A program made the translations under genes and the position numbers. A DNA stretch of 64,000 nt from contig NZ_JAYMFF010000009.1 of assembly GCF_035989245.1 (NCBI RefSeq), positions 210,075 through 274,074 of the forward strand, in the 5' to 3' direction. The DNA comes from Adlercreutzia wanghongyangiae (GTDB lineage: Bacteria; Actinomycetota; Coriobacteriia; Coriobacteriales; Eggerthellaceae). This document shows positions 9,571 to 20,100 of the stretch, piece after piece; the stretch's first letter is position 1; each line of letters starts with the position of its first letter. The notes below the pieces were generated by a model. The model made no database searches. It saw nothing but the letters and a program-made list of their open reading frames with translations, and was not told the origin of the DNA.

Positions 9571-9904
9571 AGCGCCTCCTTCCAGAAAAAGGGCGGGATA
9601 AATCCCGCCCCTACGGACAGCCTCGCAACCGTCCCTCTGCTTTCATCCTTGCATCTCCGCCTCCATTGGCGCCTCCAGATTCCCTCCGGAAAAAACACCC
9701 GAAGCCCGGGAGAGTTTCCGTCCGCAGACGTCTGAGCGCCCCGCAAAGAACGCGGCCCTTAAGAAGCAGATTCCATTTCAGCAGCAGCGATGCGGGGATG
9801 ATACCGACCGATGTGCGTCATCTTCTCTGCTTCTGCAGCCGCGTTCGCAGCGGGATCAGCGCGAAGTCGGCTGCGAACGGGAACTCTCCCGAGCTGGGAG
9901 AAGC
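9571..9904. other. trxB-trxA intergenic region with one REP palindrome
   Basis: A family A variant (9591-9616, GGGCGGGATAAATCCCGCCC then CTACGG) lies just upstream of trxB. A distant imperfect inverted pair (CGGGAGAGTTTCC near 9707, GGGAACTCTCCCG near 9880) and a local GTTCGCAG/CTGCGAAC hairpin near 9850-9880 lie behind trxA. No credible ORF is seen. Confidence 0.6.
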
Positions 9905-10213
9905 TTACAGCATCGCCAGGATGTTCTGCTTGGGCTGGGCACCGAGGCGCTCGTTTTTCACCTGGCCGTTCTCGAACACGATGAGGGTGGGCACGCTGGA
10001 CACCTGGTACTTGAAGGCCAAGTCGGGGCTCTGGTCGATGTCCACCTTGTAGACGCCCACCTGGCCGGCCTTCTCGGCGGCGATCTCGTCGATCACCGGG
10101 GCCACCATGCGGCATGGGCCGCACCACGTGGCGAAGAAGTCCACCAGCACGGGGCCTTCGGCCTGAAGCACCTTGGTCTGGAACTCGTCGACGCTCTTGA
10201 TTACCTCTGCCAT
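9905..10213 (-). CDS. trxA: Thioredoxin
   Basis: A 102-residue classic thioredoxin with WCGPC at 30-34 and the cis-proline loop SSVPTLIVF. The start at 10213 follows an AGGAGG-type site. The longer in-frame extension to 10330 is not thioredoxin-like and is rejected. It acts as cytosolic disulfide reductant together with the trxB product encoded downstream. Confidence 0.96.
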   Translation of the reverse strand: MAEVIKSVDEFQTKVLQAEGPVLVDFFATWCGPCRMVAPVIDEIAAEKAGQVGVYKVDIDQSPDLAFKYQVSSVPTLIVFENGQVKNERLGAQPKQNILAML

Positions 10214-10496
10214 GGAAAACCTCCTAGAAGGTACGCGGGGCACACGGGTACCCCTCCTGCATTTCCCTGAAATTGTACCCCGATCGCGTCGGCGACGCGC
10301 CGCTTGCACCGATTGTTGACCGCTTGACACAAAATTGTGCCGTCATCGATAGCTGGTGCGGGGCCGCAGGCACGTCTTGCAGGAGTATCATAGCTACCAG
10401 GCAGGAGACACGCATCCAGGCCGTTTCGCACCCCCCCGGCGGAACGCGCCTGCGGCCCGCGCAGCGCAGCGGCGCATACCCGTCAGGAGAACAACC

Positions 10497-11888
10497 ATGG
10501 TCACCGATCTCGTATCCCTCGCATTTATCGCGCTCATCGCGTTTCTGTGCCCCATCATCTGCAAGCTCATCCCGAACAAGGCGGTGCCGGAAACGGTGCT
10601 GCTGCTGGCCGCCGGCGCGCTCGTCGGCCCCCACGTGCTGAACATCGTGCAGGTGACCGACGCCACCTCGCTTCTGTCCGACTTGGGCCTGGCGTTCCTG
10701 TTCCTTCTGGCCGGCTACGAGATCAGCCCGAAGAACCTCACCGGGTCGGAAGGGCGCCGGGGAGCGGCCACCTGGTTTATCACCTTCGCCATCGCGTTTC
10801 TGGTAGTGGTGGCGTGGCCCTCGTTCTCGGTGTTCTCGGTGGACGGCATGGCCGTGGCCATCGCGCTGACCACCACCGCCCTCGGCACGCTGCTGCCCAT
10901 CCTGCAGGAGCGCGGCCTTATGGACACGCGCATCGGCAGCGAGATCCTGGCCTACGGCACCTGGGGCGAGCTTCTGCCGGTGCTGGCCATGACGCTGCTT
11001 TTGTCCACGCGGGCGAAGTGGGAGACCATGCTCATCCTTCTGGCCTTCATCGTCATCGCCCTCGCGGCCGCTGCGCTGCCGAAGCACGCCCGGCGCGTGG
11101 GCAGCTGGCTGTACCGCTTCGTCATCGAGAACGCCAACACCAACGCCCAGATGCTCGTGCGCACGGTGAACCTGCTGCTCATCGGACTCACGGCCATATC
11201 GGCCCTGTTCGATCTGGATATCGTGCTGGGGGCCTTCGCCGCCGGCTTCATCATGCGCTACCTCATCCCCGAGGGCAACCCCACCCTGGAGATGAAGCAC
11301 TCGGCCATGGCCTACGGCTTCTTCATCCCGCTGTTCTTCGTCATGTCGGGCGCGAAGATCGACATGACGGCGGTGGGCGCGAACCCGGGCCTGCTGCTGA
11401 TGTTCATCGCCCTGCTGCTGTTCGTGCGCGCGCTGCCCATCTTCGTATCGCTGTCGCTGGGGAAGACCTCCCGCGACATGACCGTGCCCGAGCGGCTGAC
11501 CGTGGCCTTCTACTGCACCACGGCCCTGCCCATCATCGTGGCGGTGACCACCGTGGCCGTGAGCGCGGGCGCCATGGACCAGGCTACGGCCAGCGTGCTG
11601 GTGGCCGCTGGCGGCATCACCGTGTTCATCATGCCGCTTCTGGCCTCGATCACCGCGCGCTCGGTGAACGCCGATCTGGGTCGCGCCCTGCGCGAGATTC
11701 GCGACGAGCCCCGGGCCATCGCCCACATCCTGGCCGAGCACCATCGCCACGAGCGCGCGCTGCACCGCCAGCTGAAGGAGCGCCTGCGGGCCGCGGGCGC
11801 CGGGCACGTGGACGTGTTCGATCTTACCGAGCGCTGCCCCGGCGGCGTGTGCCCCGTGCCGCCCGACGCTGACGACGACGGCCGCTAG
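10497..11888 (+). CDS. Kef-type (CPA2) cation:proton antiporter
   Basis: A 463-residue Na+/H+-exchanger-fold membrane protein with about 12 hydrophobic segments. The early LLAAGALVGPHVLN, the GLAFLFLLAGYEI and the FDLDIVLGAFAAGF segments are typical of CPA2 antiporters. There is no TrkA_N nucleotide domain. The C-terminus is a short Arg/His-rich cytoplasmic tail ending CPGGVCPVPPDADDDGR. The start follows AGGAGAACAACC. It probably exchanges K+ or Na+ for protons. The ion cannot be assigned. It diverges from trxA. Confidence 0.85.
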   Translation: MVTDLVSLAFIALIAFLCPIICKLIPNKAVPETVLLLAAGALVGPHVLNIVQVTDATSLLSDLGLAFLFLLAGYEISPKNLTGSEGRRGAATWFITFAIAFLVVVAWPSFSVFSVDGMAVAIALTTTALGTLLPILQERGLMDTRIGSEILAYGTWGELLPVLAMTLLLSTRAKWETMLILLAFIVIALAAAALPKHARRVGSWLYRFVIENANTNAQMLVRTVNLLLIGLTAISALFDLDIVLGAFAAGFIMRYLIPEGNPTLEMKHSAMAYGFFIPLFFVMSGAKIDMTAVGANPGLLLMFIALLLFVRALPIFVSLSLGKTSRDMTVPERLTVAFYCTTALPIIVAVTTVAVSAGAMDQATASVLVAAGGITVFIMPLLASITARSVNADLGRALREIRDEPRAIAHILAEHHRHERALHRQLKERLRAAGAGHVDVFDLTERCPGGVCPVPPDADDDGR

Positions 11889-11978
11889 GCGCTGCAGGCC
11901 CGCGCAGCGCCGCGTTCGCGGGCCGATGGCGGGAGATGCGGTGCATTCGTGCAGGCGCCGAAGCAGCCCCTTCTTTTT

Positions 11979-11987
11979 TGCTATACT
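11979..11987 (+). promoter_or_regulatory. Probable extended -10 promoter of zinc-ribbon gene
   Basis: TGCTATACT (TGn plus TATACT) preceded by a T-rich run, about 100 bp ahead of the next start codon. Confidence 0.5.
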
Positions 11988-12087
11988 ATGCAACCGTGTC
12001 ATCTAATGTGGTGGCCCCTGTCGTGAGCCGTTTCACTTCAAAGCGGCCTTCCCCAGGCGGCCGGAGGATTCGAAGAAGAGGTTATTC

Positions 12088-12579
12088 ATGAGCGAGCTTT
12101 TGTCCCAGCTTTGGACGCCCGAGCTGCAAGCTGCCTTCACCGTCGTGCTGGTTCTTCTGGTTATCCTGTACGTGCTGTCCATCGTGTGGGTGGTGCGCGA
12201 CGCCTACCTGCGCGGCACCGCCTGGTACATCTGGGCCATCGTGGCGCTGGTGCCCGTGCTGGGTGTGATCGCCTACTGCCTGTTGCGTCCCCCGCTGCTG
12301 CAGCTGGACCGCGACGAGCAGGAGCTGGAAATCGCCCTGAAGCAGCGCCAGTTGATGAAGTACGGCGAGTGCGCCGCCTGCGGTTACCCCGTGGAGGCCG
12401 ACTTCGTGCTGTGCCCGAACTGCCACACCCAGTTGAAGAACCTGTGCATGCGATGCAACCACGCGCTCGAGCCCTCCTGGACGGTGTGCCCCTACTGCGC
12501 CACCCCCGTAGGTGCCCCGGCGTCCTCGTCGGGCAGCCGTCGGCGCAGCTCGTCCTCGCGCGGCACCACTCAGAAATAG
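12088..12579 (+). CDS. Membrane protein with double zinc ribbon
   Basis: 163 residues. Two hydrophobic helices (about 14-38 and 45-67) are followed by a charged segment and four CxxC pairs (CAAC, CPNC, CMRC, CPYC) that form two treble-clef zinc ribbons at about 95-145. The tail is Ser/Arg-rich. The ribbons should be cytoplasmic. The family is widespread in Actinobacteria, and its partner and function are unknown. It precedes thrS, from which a terminator hairpin separates it. Confidence 0.8.
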   Translation: MSELLSQLWTPELQAAFTVVLVLLVILYVLSIVWVVRDAYLRGTAWYIWAIVALVPVLGVIAYCLLRPPLLQLDRDEQELEIALKQRQLMKYGECAACGYPVEADFVLCPNCHTQLKNLCMRCNHALEPSWTVCPYCATPVGAPASSSGSRRRSSSSRGTTQK

Positions 12580-12639
12580 GGGCGCTCCTGCGGGCTCGGC
12601 TCCTTCGCCCGACCCCGCCACCCCTTTGTTTCCCGATTG

Positions 12640-12667
12640 AAACAGAGCTGCCCCGGCGGCTCTGTTT
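12640..12667 (+). terminator. Terminator before thrS
   Basis: A 9-bp AAACAGAGC/GCTCTGTTT stem with a short U-tract. It ends the zinc-ribbon transcript. No T-box features (AGGGTGG anti-terminator, specifier loop) were recognised in the thrS leader. Confidence 0.65.
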
Positions 12668-12781
12668 TAATAAGCAGGGTCGGCAATGTCGCCGACCGCA
12701 ACGTCAATCGCCCCGGTAGTCAACGCCCGGGCGGAAAGGCGCAGGTGCTCTGTCTGCACCCGGCACCGGAAAGGAACAAGC

Positions 12782-14701
12782 ATGGAAATCACACTGCCCG
12801 ACGGATCGAAGAAGGCCCTTGAGAACGGCGCCACCGTCGCCGACGCGGCCGCTGCCATCGGCGCGGGGCTGGCACGCGCGGCCTTGGCCGGCATCGTCAA
12901 CAACGTGCCCGTCGATCTGGACGCTCCGGTGACCGACGGAGACTCCGTCGCCATCGTCACGGCCAAATCTCCCGAGGGTCTGGAACTCATGCGCCACTCG
13001 GCCGCCCACCTTCTGGCCGCCGCTCTCACCGAGCTGTACCCCGGCGTGAAGTTCGGCGTGGGGCCGGCTGTCGAGAACGGCTTCTACTACGATGTCGAGC
13101 TGCCCGAGGGCGTCTCCATCTCCCCGGACGACTTCGCCGCCATCGAGGCCCGCATGGCCGAGATCGCCAAATCCGACGCGCCCATCGTCCGCCGCGAGGT
13201 CACCCGCGACGAGGCTCGCGAGATTTTCGCCGCGCAACCGCTCAAGCTCGAGCTCATCGACGAGCTGCCCGAGGGCGAGGTCATCTCCATCTACCAGCTG
13301 GGCGACTTCACCGACCTGTGCCGCGGCCCCCACGTGCCCGACACGGCCAAGATCGGCGCCTTCAAGCTGACCAAGGTGGCCGGCGCCTACTGGAAGGGCG
13401 ATTCCGACAACGAGATGCTCACCCGCATCTACGGCACCGCCTTCTTCAGCAAGAAAGACCTGGAGGAGCACCTGCACAACCTGGCCGAGGCCGAGAAGCG
13501 CGACCACCGCAAGCTGGGGCGGGAGCTCGGCATCTACATGATGGAGCCCATGGCCGGCGTGGGCCTGCCGCTGTACCTTCCCAAGGGCGCGCGCGTTATC
13601 CGCACCCTGCAGGAGTGGCTGCGCCGCGATTTGTACGAGCGCGGCTACGAGGAGGTCATCACGCCGCACATCTACAACGCCGATGTGTGGAAGACCTCGG
13701 GACATTACGGCTTCTACCACGAGAACATGTACTTCTTCCAGATCAACGAGGGCACCGACGATGATCCGCGCTACTCCGAGTACGGCGTGAAGCCCATGAA
13801 CTGCCCGGGGCACGTGATCATCTACAAGAACGAGCTGCACTCCTACCGCGACCTGCCGCTGCGCTACTTCGAGTTCGGCACGGTGTACCGCCACGAGATG
13901 AGCGGCGTGGTGCACGGGCTTCTGCGCGCCCGCGGCTTCACCCAGGACGACGCGCACATCTTCTGCACCAAGGACCAGGTGGTCGACGAGGTCGTGGCCA
14001 TCCTGGAGCTAGTGGACTACATCATGGGCACTTTCGGCTTCACCTACGAGGCCGAGATCTCCACGCGTCCCGACAAGTCCATCGGCACCGACGACATGTG
14101 GGAGCACGCCACCGAGTCGTTGAAGGAGGCGTGCGCACGCCGCGACCTGGCCTACGACATCAACGAGGGCGACGGCGCCTTCTACGGCCCGAAGATCGAC
14201 ATCAAGGTGAAGGACGCCATCGGCCGCACCTGGCAGTGCTCCACGGTGCAGATCGACTTCAACATGCCCATGCGCTTCGGGCTGACCTACCGCACCGAGG
14301 GCAACACCGAGGAGACCCCCTGGATGCTGCACCGCGCCATCTTCGGCTCCATCGAGCGCTTCCTGGGCATCCTCATCGAGCACTACGCCGGCGCGCTGCC
14401 GCTGTGGCTGGCACCGGTGCAGGTGGCCGTCATCCCCATCGCCGACCGCCACAAGGAGGCGGCCGCCGAGTTCGCCGGCGAGCTTAAGGCCGCAGGCGGG
14501 CGCGTCGAGGTGATGGACGCCAACGAGCCCATGAAGGTGAAGATCGCCAAGGCCCAGAGCCAGAAGATCCCCTACATGGTGGTTTTGGGCGACAAGGAAG
14601 TGGAAGAGCGCGTCGTGAGCGTGCGCGACCGCGCCGAGGGCGATCTGGGCCAGTGGGACCGCCAGAAGTTCATCGACGTGATCAGGGACGCCGCTATCTA
14701 G
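12782..14701 (+). CDS. thrS: Threonyl-tRNA synthetase
   Basis: 639 residues, the normal length. An N-terminal TGS domain (MEITLPDGSKKALENG) is followed by the editing domain with HSAAHLLAAAL, the class II catalytic core (motif 2 YRHEMSGVVHGLLRARGFTQDD, MNCPGH zinc/active-site segment) and the anticodon-binding domain. It charges tRNA-Thr. The start is set by GGAAAGGAACAAGC just upstream. A strong terminator follows. Confidence 0.97.
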   Translation: MEITLPDGSKKALENGATVADAAAAIGAGLARAALAGIVNNVPVDLDAPVTDGDSVAIVTAKSPEGLELMRHSAAHLLAAALTELYPGVKFGVGPAVENGFYYDVELPEGVSISPDDFAAIEARMAEIAKSDAPIVRREVTRDEAREIFAAQPLKLELIDELPEGEVISIYQLGDFTDLCRGPHVPDTAKIGAFKLTKVAGAYWKGDSDNEMLTRIYGTAFFSKKDLEEHLHNLAEAEKRDHRKLGRELGIYMMEPMAGVGLPLYLPKGARVIRTLQEWLRRDLYERGYEEVITPHIYNADVWKTSGHYGFYHENMYFFQINEGTDDDPRYSEYGVKPMNCPGHVIIYKNELHSYRDLPLRYFEFGTVYRHEMSGVVHGLLRARGFTQDDAHIFCTKDQVVDEVVAILELVDYIMGTFGFTYEAEISTRPDKSIGTDDMWEHATESLKEACARRDLAYDINEGDGAFYGPKIDIKVKDAIGRTWQCSTVQIDFNMPMRFGLTYRTEGNTEETPWMLHRAIFGSIERFLGILIEHYAGALPLWLAPVQVAVIPIADRHKEAAAEFAGELKAAGGRVEVMDANEPMKVKIAKAQSQKIPYMVVLGDKEVEERVVSVRDRAEGDLGQWDRQKFIDVIRDAAI

Positions 14702-14743
14702 CCTATTGCCAGATTCTATGGGCTTCGCAGGCCCGAACAGCGG

Positions 14744-14776
14744 GCACCGAGGGTACACTGCCCTCGGTGCTTTTTT
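14744..14776 (+). terminator. thrS terminator
   Basis: A perfect 10-bp stem GCACCGAGGG/CCCTCGGTGC with a 7-nt loop and a T6 tract. Confidence 0.95.
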
Positions 14777-14838
14777 GTTGCCCACCAGGCAACGTTTGGC
14801 CCTGCGGGGCCACAGGCAGAACAGAGTGAGGAGAAGCC

Positions 14839-15117
14839 ATGGCAAAGCGGAAGCTTACCACCTACGCCGCCAAGATGCGGCAGACCAACCGGGAGGCCAT
14901 CGCCACCGTGGTGGCCCTGGCCGTTATCGTGGCCGCCTGGTTTGCCGGCGGCATCGGGCTGGCCGACACCGGCATCGAGGTGTTCTCGACGCCCATCTGG
15001 ATCATCGGGGGCACCGTGGGCACGTGGCTGGTGGCCGTGATCGCCGCCGTGGTGCTGGCCCGCGGTGTGTTCGCGAACTTCAGCCTCGACGACAAAGAGG
15101 AGGCCGGCCGTGAATAA
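14839..15117 (+). CDS. YhdT-like small membrane protein
   Basis: 92 residues with two membrane helices (about 18-38 and 52-75) and charged ends. Small DUF997/YhdT proteins are typically encoded directly before PanF-type symporters, as here. The stop overlaps the symporter start by 8 nt, which indicates translational coupling. It may be an accessory subunit of the transporter. Confidence 0.8.
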   Translation: MAKRKLTTYAAKMRQTNREAIATVVALAVIVAAWFAGGIGLADTGIEVFSTPIWIIGGTVGTWLVAVIAAVVLARGVFANFSLDDKEEAGRE

Positions 15118-16654
15118 CGACTTCCTGGACACCCTCACCTCCCCCGAGGCGCTGGAGTCGCTGGCTCCCCTGGCGCCGCTCGTGCTGTTCCTGCTGGTAG
15201 CGCTCATCGTGTCCGTCGTGGTGCGCGCCCGCAGCCGCGCCGCCGGGGGCACCTTCGCGAACCGCTACTTCATCGGCAGCCGCGCCCTGGGCGGCTTCGT
15301 TCTGGCCATGACCACCATCGCCACCTACGGCTCGGTCAGCTCGTTCGTGGGCGGCCCGGGCCAGGCCTGGTCCATCGGCTTCGGCTGGGTGTACATGGCC
15401 GTGGTGCAGGTGACCGCGCTGGTGCTTCTGTACGGCATCTTCGGCAAGAAGATGGCACTGGTGGCCCGCAAGCTGAACGCCATCACCGTGGTGGACGTGG
15501 TGCGCGCCCGCTACGGGTCGAACGCGCTGGCCAATCTGTCGGCCCTGGTTATCGTGCTGTTCTTCGCCGCCACCATGGTGGCGCAGTTCGTGGGCGGCGC
15601 CAAGTTGTTCGAGGCGGTAACGGGCTACTCCTACACCATCGGCCTGGCGCTGTTCGGCATCGCCGTCATCCTGTTCACCACCATCGGCGGCTTCCGCGGC
15701 GTGGCGGTGACCGACGCGCTGTGCGGCGTGGCCATGCTGGTGGGCATCGTGGTGCTGGCCGGGGGCATCCTGGAGGCCGGCGGCGGCTACGAGAACATCA
15801 TGGAATCCATCGCGGCCACCAACCCCGCCATGTTGGAGCCCTTCTCCGATGGCGCCATGCCTCCCTCGCTGTACCTTACCCAGTGGCTGCTGGTGGGCGT
15901 GTTCACCTTCGTGCTGCCGCAGTCGGTGGTGCGCACCATGGGCTACAAGAACACGAAGTCGCTGCATTCGGCCATGATCTGGGGCACGGTGATCATCGGT
16001 GCCATGATGATCGGCGTCACCAGCCTGGGCGTGCTGTCGGCCGGCGTGCTGACCGAGGACATCGCCGCCTACGGCAGCAGCGTCGACAACATCATCCCCA
16101 GCGTCATCGTGGAGTCGCTGCCGCCCGTGCTGGCCGGCGTGGCCATCGTGGGACCCGTGGCGGCCTCCATTTCCACGGTGTCGTCGCTGCTCATCTCGTC
16201 GGCGTCGGCCATCATCAAGGACGTGTGCCTGCATGCCTGCGCCACCCACGGCGTGCAGCCCAAAGACCGCAAGGTGGCCGTGTGGAGCCAAGCCACCACG
16301 CTGGTCATCGGCGTCATCGTGTTCGTGCTGTCCATCGTGCCGCCCGACGTCATCTGGAAGATCAACATGTTCGCCTTCGGCGGCCTGGAGACGGCCTTCT
16401 TCTTCGTGCTGGTGTGCGGCCTGTTCTGGAAGCGCGCCAATGCCCTGGGCGCCCTGCTTTCCATGGCCGGCGGCACTATCGCCTACTGCGCCTGCATGGC
16501 CGTTGGATTCAAAGTGGCCGACTTGCACCAGATTGTGATCGGTATTGCCGTGGCCGGCGTGCTCATGCTGCTGGGCAGCCTCATCGGCAAGCAGCGCAAG
16601 AACGCCGATATGGCGGTGTTCTTCCCCCAGGACGAACCTCCCGCCACCGCCTAG
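15110..16654 (+). CDS. panF: Sodium/pantothenate symporter family protein
   Basis: A 514-residue SSS-family transporter with about 13 hydrophobic segments. The FANRYFIGSRALGGFVLAMT opening, the GGPGQAWSIG loop and the QSVVRTMGYKNTKSLHSAM segment fit PanF. The GTG start at 15110 overlaps the yhdT-like gene and has AGAGGAGG upstream. Gene pairing with a DUF997 protein supports PanF over proline or other SSS members. Substrate remains an inference. Confidence 0.82.
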   Translation: MNNDFLDTLTSPEALESLAPLAPLVLFLLVALIVSVVVRARSRAAGGTFANRYFIGSRALGGFVLAMTTIATYGSVSSFVGGPGQAWSIGFGWVYMAVVQVTALVLLYGIFGKKMALVARKLNAITVVDVVRARYGSNALANLSALVIVLFFAATMVAQFVGGAKLFEAVTGYSYTIGLALFGIAVILFTTIGGFRGVAVTDALCGVAMLVGIVVLAGGILEAGGGYENIMESIAATNPAMLEPFSDGAMPPSLYLTQWLLVGVFTFVLPQSVVRTMGYKNTKSLHSAMIWGTVIIGAMMIGVTSLGVLSAGVLTEDIAAYGSSVDNIIPSVIVESLPPVLAGVAIVGPVAASISTVSSLLISSASAIIKDVCLHACATHGVQPKDRKVAVWSQATTLVIGVIVFVLSIVPPDVIWKINMFAFGGLETAFFFVLVCGLFWKRANALGALLSMAGGTIAYCACMAVGFKVADLHQIVIGIAVAGVLMLLGSLIGKQRKNADMAVFFPQDEPPATA

Positions 16655-17116
16655 AAGCGAACGCCTTCGCTCCCGCCGCAGCCGCTTTGTCCGTGGAGCT
16701 GCGGCGGGAGCTGAGTGAGAATTGGGGCAGACGTTACAGCGAAGGGCAGGGGCGACAGATGCTGCGGCCGTCTGGCCAAGTCAGACCACGTCCGCCAGCT
16801 TATCCAGGCAACGTGCCCGGCAAATGGTCACAAACTCTGCGATTTAATATCACCGTGAACCCCAGCAACACCATTCTGGTCAAAAACCTTGGGATTTCTA
16901 TACCCAAACAGCGCCGGAAAGGATCCAACCGACCTTCTCTGGCATTTTCTGGTCAAATTTCCCATGGTTTATACCCATGAACCTCAATCAACAGTATAAA
17001 TCTTCCTTTATTTGACCAAGATTCATCCAATCCGCCGCAATTTCCATATAAACCTATCCCTTTTTGACCAGCTGCCCTTTCCCGGTGCGTTCTTCCCCTC
17101 AGCCGCCCGCTCATGG
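16655..17116. promoter_or_regulatory. AT-rich regulatory region with five TGGTCAAA-N9-RTTTATA motifs
   Basis: No gene. From about 16825 the composition turns AT-rich. Copies of TGGTCAAA (or TGGTCACA), 9 nt, then (G/A)TTTATA or a close variant start at 16825, 16877 and 16950 on the plus strand and run leftward from 17018 and 17070 on the minus strand. Two also contain TATACCCA. The arrangement, three forward and two reversed, suggests multiple operators for one regulator of the downstream surface-protein gene. Confidence 0.6.
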
Positions 17117-17145
17117 TTGCGTGTTTGGGCCGGAACGGGTATATT
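17117..17145 (+). promoter_or_regulatory. Promoter of surface-protein gene
   Basis: -35 TTGCGT (17117-17122), a 17-nt spacer and -10 TATATT (17140-17145), about 47 nt before the ATG at 17192. The five-copy motif region lies immediately upstream. Confidence 0.65.
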
Positions 17146-17191
17146 CAGAGCGTTTAGGAGCCTCGGCTCCACCTGAGAGAAGGAGAATTCC

Positions 17192-20100
17192 ATGAGAGCG
17201 AAGCGACGGGGATCGCTTCTGCGCTGCGCCCTTGCGGCCGTGCTCGCCTGCGGGATGGTGCCCGCAGCAGCATTCGCGGCAGCCGGCGGCGCCGATCAGA
17301 GCAGAGAGACCCCCCCCCAGCGAGGTTTTAGCAACCGCTAGCCCGAACGGCATCGGCGCGTTTCCCGATACGGACGACCCGCCCTCGGCCGAGCCTGACT
17401 CCGAATCTCGTGACATCGGCTCATCCGACGCTCACGCTCCTGAAAACTCCCCCGCCTCCGACGGCACTTCCGCTGCCGATTCAAATGGTGCCGCGCCCGT
17501 CGATTCCGCGGGCGCATCCCCCACAGGCAACTCTCCTATCGCGGACGACGCCTCAGACGAGGCACTTGCCGACGCCGTGGCCACGGCAGTAGCCGCAGCC
17601 CGATTGCCCCTCACCCGCACTGCAGCCCCTCAAGCAGCTTCCGACGCGCGCGCTGACGCGTCGCAGCCCACCGCCGCCGGCCTGGTATCCCTGAACGCGC
17701 CTAACGCCAGCCCCGCGAGCGCCCACGCGCCCGATGGCGACGGCTGGGTCACCTGCGGCACCCTGCGTGTGAAGGGCGGCACCTATGGCACCGACTTCCT
17801 GTACTACCCCGACGTGTTCCAATATCCCCGGGAAGACGGCACGGTCATCAACTACGGGTTCGTGGGCTATTCGGACAAGCACAAGGCTGACATCGTATTC
17901 GTTCTCACCAGCAAGCCGCTCACTATCAAAAATGCCGATGGAACTAATCTGGACACGTTCGGCTCCAAGAATGCCGCGCAAACCGGTCTTTGGATCGCAC
18001 CGGGAAACCACGCCGACCTTACCCTCGCCGGCGTCAACATCAACACCACGACGAACGGCAGCATCCCGGTAAACGTCATGACGAACATCTCCGATACGGG
18101 CTCGGAATCGTGGGCTCTCAAGGGATCGCACGTGCGCAACCGCACGAGCCTGCACCTCACCTTGGCCGACGGCACTAAGAACTACCTGTATGTCAACGAG
18201 CACCATATGCCGGGTATTCGCTGCGGCGAGGGCAGCAGCCTGACCATCGACGACGGGGAACGCAATGTCGACAAGAGCGGCAAAGAGGTTGTGCCCATTG
18301 GGGCTGTCATCAACCAGGATGTCACCCTGCGAAGCGGCAAGGTGCTCACGCAAGGTGACCCCCACACCGCCCTCGACAGCGCGAACCCCGGCACCCTGGA
18401 GGTTCAGGCCGGCCTTCAGGCGGCCGCCATCGGCGGATGCAACGAGGAAACCGGCGGCACCATGACCTTCAACGGCGGCATTATCACCGCCCACGCTGAG
18501 CGCGCCACGAGCGACGTAGACTGGCAAACGGGCGCGGCCATCGGCGGCGGCACCCTGGGCAACGGAACCGACGGGGTTCTCACCTTCAACTCGGGAACCA
18601 TCAATGCGCAGGGCAACTACCACACCAACGGCATTGGATCGGGATGCGGCGCGAAGCACGGTGCCGCCTGGGATTACGCAATACCTCCCGATCACATTCC
18701 CTGCGATTCTCGGCAGCAGGGAGGGGTCCATTCCGACAAATGGTTCGTCTACTTCGGGGCCACCCGCGTCGGCAGCATCACCATCAACGGAGGCTATATC
18801 CGCTCTGCGGGGTACCAGCACTCCTCTGGTTTCGGCAACAGCTGCTCCAACCAGAGCAACACCGGCGGCATCATCCGCATCACCGGAGGGACGCTGTACC
18901 CGTCGACCACTGGAAACTTCGCCGACTTCAACAACACCGGCGGCCACGTGATCATCACGGGCGGATCGGTGTATACCAACGGGTCGTTCGCGGGCATCGG
19001 CGACACGGCCTGGGGCAACAACGCGGCCTTGGCCGACGGCTACGATCCTTCAGACCCCGAGGATCCCAACAAGGTGTTCATGGTGACCATCGACCTGGCC
19101 GCCGACATGGCGGCGGCCGGCGAGGCGGGCAATAACCTCATCGAGGACTGGAACCTGAAGGTGGGCGGCGAGGACTACCCCTATGGCGCGCCCACCCAGC
19201 TCATCGACGGGAAGCTGTACCTGTGGCTGCCCAAGTCGGCCACCCAGCAGACCGTGTCGGTGGACCTGTCCTACCGCGGCAAGGACGGCCAGGCCCACCC
19301 CTTCGACACCCTGTTCCGCAACCCGGGCCAGGTAGACCAGCTGAAACGCTACGAGGACTTCGAGCTGCCCCAGGAATACCTGGACAGCCTGGTGAAGCCC
19401 TACGACGGGCTCCCCTTCAAAACCTACGAGATCACGCCCGAGCACCCGCTGCGCACCCCCGAGGTGCTGTCCTACGACGAGCAGGGCAACCCCGCCGAGT
19501 ACCGCTGGCTGACCAACACCGACGACGTGACCTATCGCTACCGCCTGTACGACAAGCGGGGCGGCAGCCCCCTCGGCGACGAGGTGGACAGCGGCAAGAA
19601 CATGCCCACCGACGTGGGTGTGATGAAGTTCACCATGGTGTCGCGGGAATACTCCGGCTCGTCCGACCCAGCCCTGGCCGATTTCGCCAACGGCTACTGG
19701 GGCCACCGCGCCACCGGCTGGTGCGAGATCACGCCCATCCCCTCGAAGGTGTCGCTGCTGTCAGCTGAATGGGTGGAGGAAGCCGACGCTGACAAGAAGC
19801 CCGGCGCCGTGGAGCACCCCGCCACCAGCAAGCTGAAGGTGGTGGCCGAGGTGCGCGGGGGCACCTTCGCCGACGGCACCCCCACAGCCGACACGTGCAA
19901 GGCGCCCCAGGGATCGTTCCAGCTGTACGTGGACGGCCAGCCCGTGGGGCCCGTCACGCCCATCCGCTACACGGCCGGCGTGGACGCCGACGGCAAGCCC
20001 GTGGCTGCCAACGCCACGGCAGTGCCCAACCCAGCCGACAGCCGCGGGTCCCTCGCCCACATCGAGTTCGAGCTGACGCCCGCCGATGCCGACTTCATGT

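Noticed and set aside
12580..12781. T-box leader before thrS
   Set aside because: No anti-terminator consensus or specifier loop seen. The hairpin at 12640-12667 is explained as the terminator of the preceding gene.
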